From contig NZ_JAHKRN010000038.1 of NCBI RefSeq assembly GCF_019396385.1, positions 29,121-93,120 of the forward strand: a stretch of 64,000 nt of DNA. The letters run 5' to 3'. The stretch is from Nonomuraea harbinensis (GTDB taxonomy: Bacteria > Actinomycetota > Actinomycetes > Streptosporangiales > Streptosporangiaceae). The position numbers and the translations under genes were made by a program. Shown one piece after another: positions 1-7,667 of the stretch (its first letter is position 1; each line of letters starts with the position of its first letter). Below the pieces are notes generated by a model. That model was given only the letters and a program-made list of their open reading frames with translations. It was not told the origin of the DNA and did no database searches.

Positions 1-1
1 G

Positions 2-211
2 GGCGGCGGGTCGCTGAACACGCTGCTGTGCCGGCTCACCGCCGACGCGACCGGGCTGCCGGTCGTGGCCGGTCCCGTCGAGGCGGCCGCGCTCGGCAAC
101 GCGCTGGTGCAGGCTCGCGCGCGCGGCCTGGTCGGCGGCCTGGCCGAGATGCGGGAGCTGGTCCGGCGCAGCGCGGGCGTGCGCACCTACGAACCACGGG
201 AACGCGGATGA
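2..211 (+). CDS. rhaB: rhamnulokinase, C-terminal fragment (FGGY kinase)
   Basis: Only the last 69 residues lie in the window; the gene is cut by the left edge. The frame opens with the GGGSLNTLL stretch and continues through PVVAGPVEAAALGNALVQA, the adenosine-site and C-terminal region of FGGY carbohydrate kinases. It matches rhamnulokinases better than glycerol or xylulose kinases because of the VAGPVEA-LGN block and the YEPRE tail. RhaB phosphorylates L-rhamnulose in the cytoplasm. The TGA overlaps the ATG of the next gene (ATGA, 208-211), so the LacI regulator downstream is translationally coupled and probably controls rhamnose use. Confidence is high for FGGY kinase and moderate for rhamnulokinase. 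Confidence 0.8.
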   Translation, partial: GGGSLNTLLCRLTADATGLPVVAGPVEAAALGNALVQARARGLVGGLAEMRELVRRSAGVRTYEPRERG

Positions 212-1254
212 GTATCGACGGTTGGGACGAGGCGCCGGCCGGGGCAACCCGGCCGAGCCCGTCCATCAAGGATGTCGCGGCCCTGGCGGGGGTGTCGCCC
301 GGCACCGTCTCCAACGTGCTCAACCGGCCCGAGAAGGTCGCCGGGGCCACCCGCGACCGGGTGGAGAGCGCGATCAGGGAGCTGGGCTTCGTCCGGCACG
401 GCTCGGCGTCCACGCTGCGCGCCGGCCACAGCCGCACCATCGGCCTGTCCGTGATCGACATCGGCAACCCGTTCTTCACCGACGTGGCCGCCGGGGTCGA
501 GGACCTGGCCAGCGAGCGCGGCTACGCCGTCATCCTGGGCAACTCCTCGGGCAGCCGGGTCAAGGAGGAGCGCAACCTGCTCGTCTTCGCCGAGCAGCGG
601 GTGCGCGGGGTGCTCATCACCCCTTCCGACCAGGACCCGATCCGGCTCGACCGGCTGCGCGAGCGCGGCATCAGCGTGGTGCTCGTCGACCACCCGGCCG
701 AGCGGCCCGACCAGTGCGCGGTCGCGGTCAACGACGTGACGGGCGGGGCGATGGCCGTCGAGCACCTGCTGGCGGGCGGCGCCGACCGGGTCGCCTACGT
801 CACCGGGCCGGCCGCCATGCGCCAGTGCCAGGACCGGCGGCGCGGCGCCGAGCGGGCGCTGGCCGCCGCCGGGCGCGACCCGCGCGACCTGCGCGAGGTG
901 GCCATGCCGGCGATGACCGCCGCCGCCGGGCAGCAGGCCGCCGAGAAGCTGCTGGCCCAGGACGTGCTGCCGGACGCGCTGTTCTGCGCCAACGACCTGC
1001 TGGCGCTGGGCGTGCTGCGCGGGCTGCTGCAGGCGGGGGTGCGGGTGCCGGAGGAGGTGTCGCTCATCGGGTACGACGACATCGACTTCGCCTCGGCCTC
1101 GACCGTGTCGCTCAGCTCGATCAGGCAGCCGACCTACCAGCTCGGTCGGGCGGCCACCGAGCTGCTGCTCGACGAGTGCGACAACCCCGACACGCACGCC
1201 CACCAGCAGATCATGTTCCAGCCCGACCTCGTCGTGCGGGAATCGACGCGGTAG
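208..1254 (+). CDS. LacI family transcriptional regulator (rhamnose-type)
   Basis: A 348-residue protein of normal LacI length. After about 20 variable residues comes the helix-turn-helix (IKDVAALAGVSPGTVSNVLNRPE, about residues 23-45), then the hinge and a periplasmic-binding-protein-like sensor domain (TIGLSVIDIGNPFFTDVAAG; later FCANDLLALG and SLIGYDDIDFA near the C-terminus). The ATG at 208 overlaps the upstream kinase stop; the open frame runs further 5' but that part lies inside the kinase gene. Co-transcription with the rhaB-like gene suggests it represses rhamnose catabolism with a rhamnose-derived effector. That specificity is inferred from position only. Confidence 0.9.
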   Translation: MSIDGWDEAPAGATRPSPSIKDVAALAGVSPGTVSNVLNRPEKVAGATRDRVESAIRELGFVRHGSASTLRAGHSRTIGLSVIDIGNPFFTDVAAGVEDLASERGYAVILGNSSGSRVKEERNLLVFAEQRVRGVLITPSDQDPIRLDRLRERGISVVLVDHPAERPDQCAVAVNDVTGGAMAVEHLLAGGADRVAYVTGPAAMRQCQDRRRGAERALAAAGRDPRDLREVAMPAMTAAAGQQAAEKLLAQDVLPDALFCANDLLALGVLRGLLQAGVRVPEEVSLIGYDDIDFASASTVSLSSIRQPTYQLGRAATELLLDECDNPDTHAHQQIMFQPDLVVRESTR

Positions 1255-1286
1255 CTTGGGGGGCCAACCGAACAACGGGGAATGTC

Positions 1287-1856
1287 ATGACCAACGGTGT
1301 TCGTCACGTGCTCGGGTTCGTCGCCGGCCTGTTCCTCCCGTCGTTGATTCTGGTCGGCCTGCTGTACGGCACGGGCGAGATCACCCTCTCCGCCCAGCGG
1401 TTCTTCGCCGTCTCCTGGGCGGCGATCGGGGTGCTGGTGGTCACCGCGATCGGGCTGGCGTTCCTGGTGGGGTCGCGGCTGTCCCCCGTCGCGTCGCTGC
1501 TGGGCGGGCTGCAGTACACGGTGCTGGGCCTGCTGCCGATCCTGGAGCTGGGCGGCACGCGCCTGCTGCCGACGAACTGGCTGCCGCTGCCCCTGGCCAG
1601 GGGCTACATGAACGCCGGCTACCTGGGGTTCCTGCTGCTCCTCGGCGTGCTGCTGCTGGCGGCGTCGGCGTTCCCGTCGCGGTGGCGCGGCCGGCCCAGG
1701 ACGGACGGCCAGCCCGCGCCCTACTACGCCCCCGGTCCACATGCCTACTCCGGCCCCGCCGGTCCTTCCGGCCCGCCGCCCGCCGCCGAGCGCGACCCGT
1801 ACGCCGGTGAGCCGTGGCGCGGGGACGACGCCACCCGCCCGATGCGCCGCGACTGA
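1287..1856 (+). CDS. four-helix membrane protein with Pro/Gly-rich C-terminal tail
   Basis: A 189-residue protein. The first 130 residues hold four hydrophobic segments, roughly residues 8-28, 38-58, 70-90 and 108-128. The last 60 residues are hydrophilic and rich in Pro, Gly, Tyr and Arg (YYAPGPHAYSGPAG; ends PMRRD), typical of cytoplasmic tails of actinobacterial membrane proteins. I recognise no enzymatic motif, so function is unknown. The ATG at 1287 follows an AACGGGGAATGTC leader with a GGGGA ribosome-binding element. The gene sits 32 nt after the LacI gene and could be read through from it. Confidence 0.7.
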   Translation: MTNGVRHVLGFVAGLFLPSLILVGLLYGTGEITLSAQRFFAVSWAAIGVLVVTAIGLAFLVGSRLSPVASLLGGLQYTVLGLLPILELGGTRLLPTNWLPLPLARGYMNAGYLGFLLLLGVLLLAASAFPSRWRGRPRTDGQPAPYYAPGPHAYSGPAGPSGPPPAAERDPYAGEPWRGDDATRPMRRD

Positions 1857-1891
1857 CCGGCCGGAGGCACGGGGCTGGCAGAATGCCTGGC

Positions 1892-2497
1892 ATGCGTGAC
1901 ACCACCATCGCCGCCTTCCTGTCCGAGCTCGCCGGCAAGGTGCCCGCGCCGGGCGGGGGCGCCACCGCGGCCCTGCACGCGGCGCAGGCCGCGGCGCTGC
2001 TGGGCATGGTGGCCCGCTACTCCACCGGCGAGAAGTACGCCGAGCACGCGGCCGTCGTCTACGCCGTGATCGGCGAGACCGACGAGCTGCGGGCGCGGGC
2101 GCTGGACCTGGCGGAGGCCGACGCGGCGGCGTTCACCGCGGTGACCGACGCCTACCGGCTGCCCAAGGGCGAGGAGCGCAGCCTCTCCATCGCCCGCGCG
2201 CTGGCCGGCGCGGCCGAGCCGCCCGCGCGGGTGGCCGAGACGGCGTACCGGCTGGTGGAGCTCTGCGAGACGCTGCTGCCGATCGGCAACCGCAACCTGC
2301 TCACCGACGTCGCGGCGGCGGCCGAGGCGGCGCGTGCCGCGCTGACCACGGCCCGGGTGAACGTCGAGGTCAACCTGGGCGGCATCACCGACGAGGGCAC
2401 CCGCGGCGCGCTGCTGTCGCGCCTGGCCGAGGTCGACTCCGCCGCCGCCCGCGCCGAGCGGGTGACGGCCGAGGTACGCACCGGCCTGAAGACGTGA
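1892..2497 (+). CDS. cyclodeaminase/cyclohydrolase family protein (FTCD_C)
   Basis: About 201 residues, the usual length for a stand-alone FTCD_C domain. It begins MRDTTIAAFLSELAGKVPAPGGGATAAL, where the P-x-PGGG-x-xAAL turn is the family signature, followed by an all-helical body. The family includes formimino-THF cyclodeaminase and methenyl-THF cyclohydrolase (FchA), which act on the cytoplasmic one-carbon folate pool. The next gene, 78 nt downstream on the same strand, is folD, and that FolD lacks the lysine needed for cyclohydrolase activity, so a cyclohydrolase role here is an attractive inference. ATG 1883 is an alternative start; 1892 fits the family N-terminus better. Substrate specificity cannot be read from sequence alone. 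Confidence 0.85.
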   Translation: MRDTTIAAFLSELAGKVPAPGGGATAALHAAQAAALLGMVARYSTGEKYAEHAAVVYAVIGETDELRARALDLAEADAAAFTAVTDAYRLPKGEERSLSIARALAGAAEPPARVAETAYRLVELCETLLPIGNRNLLTDVAAAAEAARAALTTARVNVEVNLGGITDEGTRGALLSRLAEVDSAAARAERVTAEVRTGLKT

Positions 2498-2575
2498 GCG
2501 ACCCCTTCGCCCCGTAGGACGGGCGCAGGGGAACGGACGGGAGTTGAGGACACTGGCGGGCGAGAGGGCGGGCGC

Positions 2576-3403
2576 GTGAGGAAGCTGACCGGCAAGGAGC
2601 TGGCGCAGGCGATCAGGGCGCAGACGGCCGCCGAGGTGGCGGCCGGGCCGCAGCCGCGGCTGGCCGTGGTGGTGGCGACCGACGACGAGGCGAGCCTGTG
2701 GTACGTGCGCTCGATCGCCAAGGCGGCGGCCGGGGTGGGCATCGCGGCCGACATCGTGGACCTCGGCCCCGCCGCGAGCCCCGGGCAGATCCGCGAGAGC
2801 CTCGTCAGGCTCAGCGGGGACGGCGGCGTGCACGGCCTGATGCTGCAGACGCCGCTGCCGCCGGGCGCCTCGGCGCAGGAACTGGCCGGGGCCATCGACC
2901 CCCGCAAGGACGTCGACGGCGCCAACCCGCTCTCGCTGGGCAGGCTGGCCGCCGGGCTGCCCGCGTTCGCGCCCGCCACGGCGGCGGCGGTGATGGCGCT
3001 GCTCGACCATTACGGCGTCGAGCTGAAGGGCAGGCGCGCGGTGGTGGTGGGCCGCTCCACGGTGGTCGGCAAGCCGCTGGCCCACCTGCTGCTCGACCGG
3101 CACGCCACGGTGACGGTGTGCCATTCGCGCACCCACGACCTGGCCTCCGTCACCGCCACCGCCGACGTGCTGGTCGCGGCCGTGGGCCGGGCGGGGCTGA
3201 TCGGCGCCGATCACGTGGCCCCTGGCGCGGTCGTCATCGACGTCGGCACCAACCCCACCGACGACGGCGGCCTGGCCGGCGACGTCGACTTCGAGCCGGT
3301 GTCGGCCAGGGCCGGGGCCCTCACCCCCGTGCCGGGGGGCGTGGGGCCGGTGACCACGGCGCTGCTGCTGCGCCACACCGCGAGGGCGGCGAACCTCCCG
3401 TGA
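2576..3403 (+). CDS. folD: FolD-type methylenetetrahydrofolate dehydrogenase, cyclohydrolase lysine missing
   Basis: A 275-residue FolD, normal length, starting at GTG 2576. Recognisable blocks are DDEASLWYVRSIAKA (substrate site), LMLQTPLPPG, RKDVDGANPLSLGRL, the NADP-binding VVVGRSTVVGKPLAHLLL and the C-terminal LTPVPGGVGPVTTALL. FolD oxidises 5,10-methylene-THF and normally also hydrolyses methenyl-THF. In characterised FolD enzymes the motif is Y-x-x-x-K, whose lysine is essential for the cyclohydrolase step. Here the codons read Y-V-R-S-I, so isoleucine (ATC) replaces that lysine, while the conserved Gln and Asp are kept. The usual PCTP loop also reads PATA. Dehydrogenase function is likely and cyclohydrolase is doubtful. 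The neighbouring FTCD_C gene may supply it. Confidence 0.9.
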   Translation: MRKLTGKELAQAIRAQTAAEVAAGPQPRLAVVVATDDEASLWYVRSIAKAAAGVGIAADIVDLGPAASPGQIRESLVRLSGDGGVHGLMLQTPLPPGASAQELAGAIDPRKDVDGANPLSLGRLAAGLPAFAPATAAAVMALLDHYGVELKGRRAVVVGRSTVVGKPLAHLLLDRHATVTVCHSRTHDLASVTATADVLVAAVGRAGLIGADHVAPGAVVIDVGTNPTDDGGLAGDVDFEPVSARAGALTPVPGGVGPVTTALLLRHTARAANLP

Positions 3404-3474
3404 GCAGGCTCGGCCGGGCCGGGGACGTGGACGAACTGATGATCGGCTCGATGGCGGAGGCCCGCGATGCGTGA
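3400..3474 (+). CDS. possible 24-residue peptide bridging folD and the amidotransferase
   Basis: A short frame, GTG 3400 to TGA 3474, whose start overlaps the folD stop (GTGA) and whose stop overlaps the beginning of the next gene (ATG 3467). The peptide reads VSRLGRAGDVDELMIGSM followed by AEARDA, with acidic character and a DELMIGSM core. No family is recognised. The double overlap would suit translational coupling across the 63-nt gap, or it may be the relic of a longer gene. It could equally be chance in GC-rich DNA. Confidence 0.25.
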   Translation: MSRLGRAGDVDELMIGSMAEARDA

Positions 3475-4144
3475 CGTCCTGGTGGTGCAGAACAGCCGGA
3501 GCGGCGGCCCGGGCCGGTGGGGCGGCTGGCTGGAGGAGGCGGGGCTGCGGCTGGACGTGGTGCACGCCTACGACGGCGAGCCGGTGCCCGACCGGCTGCG
3601 GCACGACGCCATGATCATGCTGGGCGGCGGCTACCTGCCGGGCGACGACGACCGGGCGCCGTGGCTGGCGCCGGCCCGCAAGCTGGTGGCCGAGGCGCTG
3701 GCGGCGGAGGTGCCGCTGTTCGGCATCTGCCTGGGCGGGCAGATGATCGCCGAGGTGGCGGGCGGCGAGGTGACCGCCGACGCGGGCGCCCCCGAGAACG
3801 GCAGCCTGCCGGTCACCATCCGGCCGGAGGCCGCCGATGACCCGCTCTTCCACGACCTGCCCGGCGTGGTGCCGGCCATCGAGCACCACGTCGACGCCAT
3901 CACCGCGCTGCCGCCCGGCGCGGTGTGGCTGGCGGAGACCGCGCGCTGCCCGTACCAGGCGTTCCGGGTGGGCGGCCGGGCGTGGGGGGTGCAGTTCCAC
4001 CCGGAGGTGCCGCCGGGCAGGATCAGGGAGTGGCGGGCCGACGGGTTCGACCCGGACGAGGTGTACGCGCGGGCGGTGGCGGACGAGCCGGTCTCCGCGC
4101 CGATCTGGCGGGAGGTGGCCCGCCGCTTCGCCGGGCTCGTCTGA
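3467..4144 (+). CDS. class I glutamine amidotransferase-like protein
   Basis: A 225-residue protein with a class I GATase fold: MLGGGYLPGDDD early, the nucleophile elbow FGICLGGQMIAE (Cys near residue 87), and the His-Glu pair in VQFHPEVPPG near residue 178. It resembles GuaA-type stand-alone amidotransferases annotated as GMP synthase-like or type 1 glutamine amidotransferase, which release ammonia from glutamine or act as peptidases in small-molecule catabolism. All three catalytic residues appear present. The ATG at 3467 lies inside a short frame coupled to folD, so it may be co-transcribed with the folate genes. The physiological partner is not evident. Confidence 0.8.
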   Translation: MRDVLVVQNSRSGGPGRWGGWLEEAGLRLDVVHAYDGEPVPDRLRHDAMIMLGGGYLPGDDDRAPWLAPARKLVAEALAAEVPLFGICLGGQMIAEVAGGEVTADAGAPENGSLPVTIRPEAADDPLFHDLPGVVPAIEHHVDAITALPPGAVWLAETARCPYQAFRVGGRAWGVQFHPEVPPGRIREWRADGFDPDEVYARAVADEPVSAPIWREVARRFAGLV

Positions 4145-4151
4145 ACGGCGG

Positions 4152-4892
4152 TCAGCTCGTGTACGCGTCGTAGCCGAGCTTCACCGCGACCGCCAGGCCG
4201 CAGGCGGCGGCGAGGTAGCGGAGGCTCTGGCCGGGGAGGCGCCGGGCGATCTTGGGGCCGAACCAGCCGCCGAGCAGGAACCCCAGGGCCAGCGGGACCG
4301 CCGCGCCCCAGTCGACCGGCCCGAACACCGCGAAGCCGGTGGCGGCGACCGCGTTGGCCATCCCGGACAGCACGTTCTTCAGCGCGTTCAGCTTGGCCGG
4401 GCTGCCCTCCAGCATCGACGACAGGACCGCCAGCATGAGGATGCCGCCCGCCGCCCCGAAGTAGCCGACGTAGATCGCGACGGCGAACAGCGCGCAGCGC
4501 ATGAGCGGCCCGTGCTCGCTGTCGAGCTCTCCCCGGGGCGGGCGGATCAGCAGCAGCGAGGCCAGGCCGATCAGCCACGGGGCGATCTGCTCGAACGTCT
4601 CGGACGGGGTGACCAGCAGCAGGAAGGCGCCCGTCGCGCCGCCGAGCATGGTCAGCCAGCCCAGCCTGAGCACCCGCGGCCCCTGCCCGGCCAGCTCGGG
4701 CCGCGAGCCGAAGGCCGCGCCGAGGCCGGTGAACAGCAGCGCGACCGTGTTGGTGACGTTGGCGGTGAGCGGCGGCAGCCCGAACGCGAGCAGCGCCGGA
4801 TAGGACACGATCGAGGCGAGGCTCACCACGGTGCTGACCACGCCGGCGAACGCGCCGACGGCGAGCAGGCCGAGCACCTCTCCCACGATCAC
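4152..4892 (-). CDS. TSUP family transporter (TauE/SafE type)
   Basis: A 246-residue membrane protein with the TSUP layout of two repeated helical bundles. The N-terminal repeat has GAFAGVVSTVVSLASIVSYPALL and LTANVTNTVALL; the second has AIYVGYFGAAGGILML and LNALKNVLSGMANAVAA. About eight transmembrane segments are visible. TSUP proteins move sulfite, sulfoacetate or other small organic anions across the inner membrane; the substrate here is unknown. The start is GTG 4892; an upstream ATG runs into a stop at once. It converges with the amidotransferase gene (7 nt between stops), and the kmo gene lies upstream on the same strand. Confidence 0.85.
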   Translation of the reverse strand: MIVGEVLGLLAVGAFAGVVSTVVSLASIVSYPALLAFGLPPLTANVTNTVALLFTGLGAAFGSRPELAGQGPRVLRLGWLTMLGGATGAFLLLVTPSETFEQIAPWLIGLASLLLIRPPRGELDSEHGPLMRCALFAVAIYVGYFGAAGGILMLAVLSSMLEGSPAKLNALKNVLSGMANAVAATGFAVFGPVDWGAAVPLALGFLLGGWFGPKIARRLPGQSLRYLAAACGLAVAVKLGYDAYTS

Positions 4893-4923
4893 CCGGACAT
4901 GCTAGGCGGCGTCCGTCCTCACG

Positions 4924-5025
4924 CGGTGGCCGGGGCTGTCAGGATCGCCTCACCTGCGGCGCGCCGAACGGGCTCGCGGTGGCCTGGACTGTCAGGATCG
5001 CCTCATCTGCGGCGCGCCGTACGGG
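4924..5025. repeat. tandem direct repeat, 49-bp units at 53-bp period
   Basis: The segment 4924-4972 is repeated at 4977-5025 with four differences in 49 positions, counted by eye. The shared core is TGTCAGGATCGCCTCA followed by CTGCGGCGCGCCG. The right copy includes the last codons and stop of the kmo gene (stop at 5005-5003), so the left copy is a duplicate of the kmo 3' end plus its flank. It looks like a local duplication scar. No good terminator hairpin is obvious in it. Confidence 0.75.
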
Positions 5026-6304
5026 TGAGTCCCGCCGCCAGGAGGGCGGCGGCCAGTCCGGCGGCGGCGGCCCAGCGGCGCTGGCGGGTGACGCGCCGCT
5101 CCACCTCGGAGTACGGGGTGGTGGAGAACGACACCAGCTCGTAGCGGGACGCGTACCGGCCGGGCAGCGCCCGCTCCAGCGCGTGCTCCAGCCGCTTGCC
5201 GGCCAGGAACAGGCGGGAGCCGACCTTGTCGCGCATCTCCACGAAGTTGTCCAGCGCCAGCCGGGCGATCACGTCGGTGTCGGCCTTGCGCCGCTCGAAC
5301 AGCTCCAGCGCCGCGGCGAAGTCGTCGCCCGTCTCGTCGAGGCACCGGTCGAGCTCGACGCAGTCCTCGAAGCCGCAGTTGGCGCCCTGGCCGTAGAAGG
5401 GGACGATGGCGTGCGCGGCGTCGCCGATCAGCCCCGCCGTCACCTCGCCGGTGGTCACGTGCCAGGGGCTGCAGCGCATGGTGACGAGGTGGCCGACGGG
5501 ATTGGCCTGGTAGTGCTCGACCAGGCCGGGCATCAGCTCGAACGCGTCCGGATACTCAGCGGCGAAGCGCGCCCTGATCCGTTGCGGGGTGTCGAGGGCG
5601 GCCAGGTCGTCGTGCGGCCAGAACAGGGTGCAGGTGAACGACCGGTCGGGGTTCGGCAGGGCGATCATCATGGCGCGGCCGCGCGGCCAGATGTGCAGCG
5701 CCCCCGGCTCCATGGCGTACGCGCCGTCCCTGGGCGGGATGGTCAGCTCCTTGTAGCCGTAGTCGAGGTACTCCTGGATGAAGCCGACGCCCGGCAGGGC
5801 CTGCAACCTGGCCCGGACCGCGCTGTGGGCGCCGTCGGCGCCGATCACCACCCGCGCGCGGGCGGTGGCGCCCGACCCGAACTCCAGCCTGCCGGTCCGC
5901 TCGTCCAGCCCGGTCAGCCGGTGCTCGAACAGCACCTTGACCCCCGGCATGGCGGTGGCCGCGTCCAGCAGGATCCTGTTGAGCTCGGCGCGGCCGATGG
6001 AGTTGATCGCGTGCCCGCGGTCGGCGCTGTAGGGCTGGAAGGTGAGCTCGCCGTCGAGGGCGTGCATCATCCGGCCCGGCATCGGGATCGCGGCTCCGAG
6101 CACCTCCCGGTCCAGGCCCAGCCGGCGCAGCGCGTCGACGCCCCGCTCGGAGATCGCCAGGTTGATGGATCTGCCGCCGCCGGCCCCGGCCCTTCTCGGG
6201 TCCGGGCGTCGCTCGTACAGGGTGACCTCGTGTCCGCGGCGGGCGAGGAAGCAGGCGAGCAGGCACCCGACGAGCCCCGCGCCGACGATCGTGACCTCCA
6301 TCAC
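5003..6304 (-). CDS. kmo: kynurenine 3-monooxygenase
   Basis: A 433-residue FAD-dependent aromatic hydroxylase. The N-terminal Rossmann motif is VTIVGAGLVGCLLACFLARRGHEVTLYERR. The KMO-specific block GGRSINLAISERG follows, then HAINSIGRAELNRILLD, the DG motif VVIGADGAHSAVR, the FIQEYLDYGYKEL block and the second FAD motif LIGDAAHAIVPFYGQGANCGFED. It hydroxylates L-kynurenine to 3-hydroxykynurenine with NADPH and O2. The extreme C-terminus is a short hydrophobic stretch (WAAAAGLAAALLAAGL) flanked by arginines, like the membrane anchor of eukaryotic KMO. The gene lies 35 nt downstream of a formamidase-like gene on the same strand, which supports a kynurenine operon. Confidence 0.93.
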   Translation of the reverse strand: MMEVTIVGAGLVGCLLACFLARRGHEVTLYERRPDPRRAGAGGGRSINLAISERGVDALRRLGLDREVLGAAIPMPGRMMHALDGELTFQPYSADRGHAINSIGRAELNRILLDAATAMPGVKVLFEHRLTGLDERTGRLEFGSGATARARVVIGADGAHSAVRARLQALPGVGFIQEYLDYGYKELTIPPRDGAYAMEPGALHIWPRGRAMMIALPNPDRSFTCTLFWPHDDLAALDTPQRIRARFAAEYPDAFELMPGLVEHYQANPVGHLVTMRCSPWHVTTGEVTAGLIGDAAHAIVPFYGQGANCGFEDCVELDRCLDETGDDFAAALELFERRKADTDVIARLALDNFVEMRDKVGSRLFLAGKRLEHALERALPGRYASRYELVSFSTTPYSEVERRVTRQRRWAAAAGLAAALLAAGLTRTARRR

Positions 6305-6339
6305 TCTTTCGTACGGGCGAGGCCGCGTGATGTCCAGAG

Positions 6340-7581
6340 CTAGTGGAGCGCTTCGGCGATGGCGTGGGCGGTGGCTTCCCAGATGGGGGTGCGGGGGTCG
6401 ATGACGGCGAAGTGGTCACCCACCATTTCCAGATAGGTCACCTCGTCTCCGGCGTTCGCCGCGGCGCGCGCGTACCGCCGGCCGAAGTCCACCAGGTCCA
6501 GGTCGTCGCCGGAGCCCTGCACGATCAGCTGCCGCACCTTGATCGGCACCCGTACCAGCGGCGACGCGCCGCCGTAGACGCGTTCGGCGGTGGAGCGTTC
6601 CCGCTCGGGGAGGTCGTCCCAGGTGGTGACGCCGAGCGCGGCGGGCACCGCGCCCGTGCCGACCCAGCGCCGGTCGCCCTCGACCAGGTCGAGCACCCCG
6701 GCCAGGGACACGGCCAGCGCCACCCCGGCGCCGTCGGCGGCGGCCCGCAGCGCGAGCTGGCCCCCGGCCGAGTGTCCCGCGACCGCCAGCCGTCCCAGGT
6801 CGAGCGGCGCGTCCAGGCGGGTGAGCGCCTCCATCCCGGCGGCCACGTCGGCGGTGGTGGCGTCCCAGCCGTGCAGGTCGGGGCGGCGGTACTCGAGGTT
6901 CCAGACGGCGAACCCGCGGGCGGTCAGATCGGCGCAGAGCGCCTCCATGAGGTCGGCCGCCCAGACGGACCGCCAGTATCCGCCGTGCACCAGCACCACC
7001 ACCGGCGACGGGCCCCCGGCCGCCTCCCCGGCCCGAACCCCCGGCGCCGCGGCACGCCTCCGGGGCAGCGAGGGAGCCCTCTGCTCCCCCGCGTCCGCGC
7101 GGGCGGGGGGCGTCTCGCGCGCTGACGGGAGGTAGAGGTGGCCCCACTGGTCTCGATGCGGGCCGTACGGGATGCGGACGTGGGGGTGTCTGATGCGGTG
7201 GACCGCGTGGCGGACGGCCCACCGGAGGCCGGCGAGGCCGCGGCCGTGGAGGTGGGTGGCGTCCTCGGCCACCTCGACGCCGTCCGCCCGCCAGATGTCC
7301 AGCCAGGTGACGGGTCCGAGCGGCTCGGCCATCAGGGTCCGCAGCTCGCCGGGTCCCGGCAGGATGACGACCGCGTGGCCGGCCGAGTTGTGCCGCTCCC
7401 CCTGCCCGCCGCCCGAGCCCGGATGGCGGCGGCGGGTGCGGGCCCGGACGTCGTCGGGGTCGCGGACGCGGGTGATGACCCCGCGCACGCCCAGGGAAAC
7501 GAACTCGCGTTCGGCGATCTCGCCCAGGAGGGCCTCGTCCGCGGCCAGTCCAGGGCCGATCAGCACCAGGACATCGCTCAT
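6340..7581 (-). CDS. kynurenine formamidase-like alpha/beta hydrolase with AroQ-like N-terminal domain
   Basis: A 413-residue protein. The C-terminal 230 residues are an alpha/beta hydrolase with the HGGYW oxyanion motif, nucleophile elbow VAGHSAGGQLAL, an acid in VQGSGDDLDLVDF and His in VGDHFAVIDP. This set is typical of arylformamidases that cleave N-formylkynurenine. The first 140 residues form a separate domain (VLVLIGPGLAADEALLGE, HAVVILPGPGELR, LDIWRADGVEVAEDATHLHGR), which loosely recalls the fold of type II dehydroquinases. That link is weak. The two domains are joined by a Pro/Arg/Ala-rich linker. The hydrolase role is supported by the kmo gene next in line. The start could also be GTG 7593; ATG 7581 is preferred because it begins right before the first beta strand. 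Confidence 0.8.
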   Translation of the reverse strand: MSDVLVLIGPGLAADEALLGEIAEREFVSLGVRGVITRVRDPDDVRARTRRRHPGSGGGQGERHNSAGHAVVILPGPGELRTLMAEPLGPVTWLDIWRADGVEVAEDATHLHGRGLAGLRWAVRHAVHRIRHPHVRIPYGPHRDQWGHLYLPSARETPPARADAGEQRAPSLPRRRAAAPGVRAGEAAGGPSPVVVLVHGGYWRSVWAADLMEALCADLTARGFAVWNLEYRRPDLHGWDATTADVAAGMEALTRLDAPLDLGRLAVAGHSAGGQLALRAAADGAGVALAVSLAGVLDLVEGDRRWVGTGAVPAALGVTTWDDLPERERSTAERVYGGASPLVRVPIKVRQLIVQGSGDDLDLVDFGRRYARAAANAGDEVTYLEMVGDHFAVIDPRTPIWEATAHAIAEALH

Positions 7582-7667
7582 GACTTCCGACACTACAGAA
7601 GTTTCACCATCTGGGCCTTTGCTTAATCTTGTATCGGTATAGAAGTGGCCCGGCGTAGGTTGACCGG

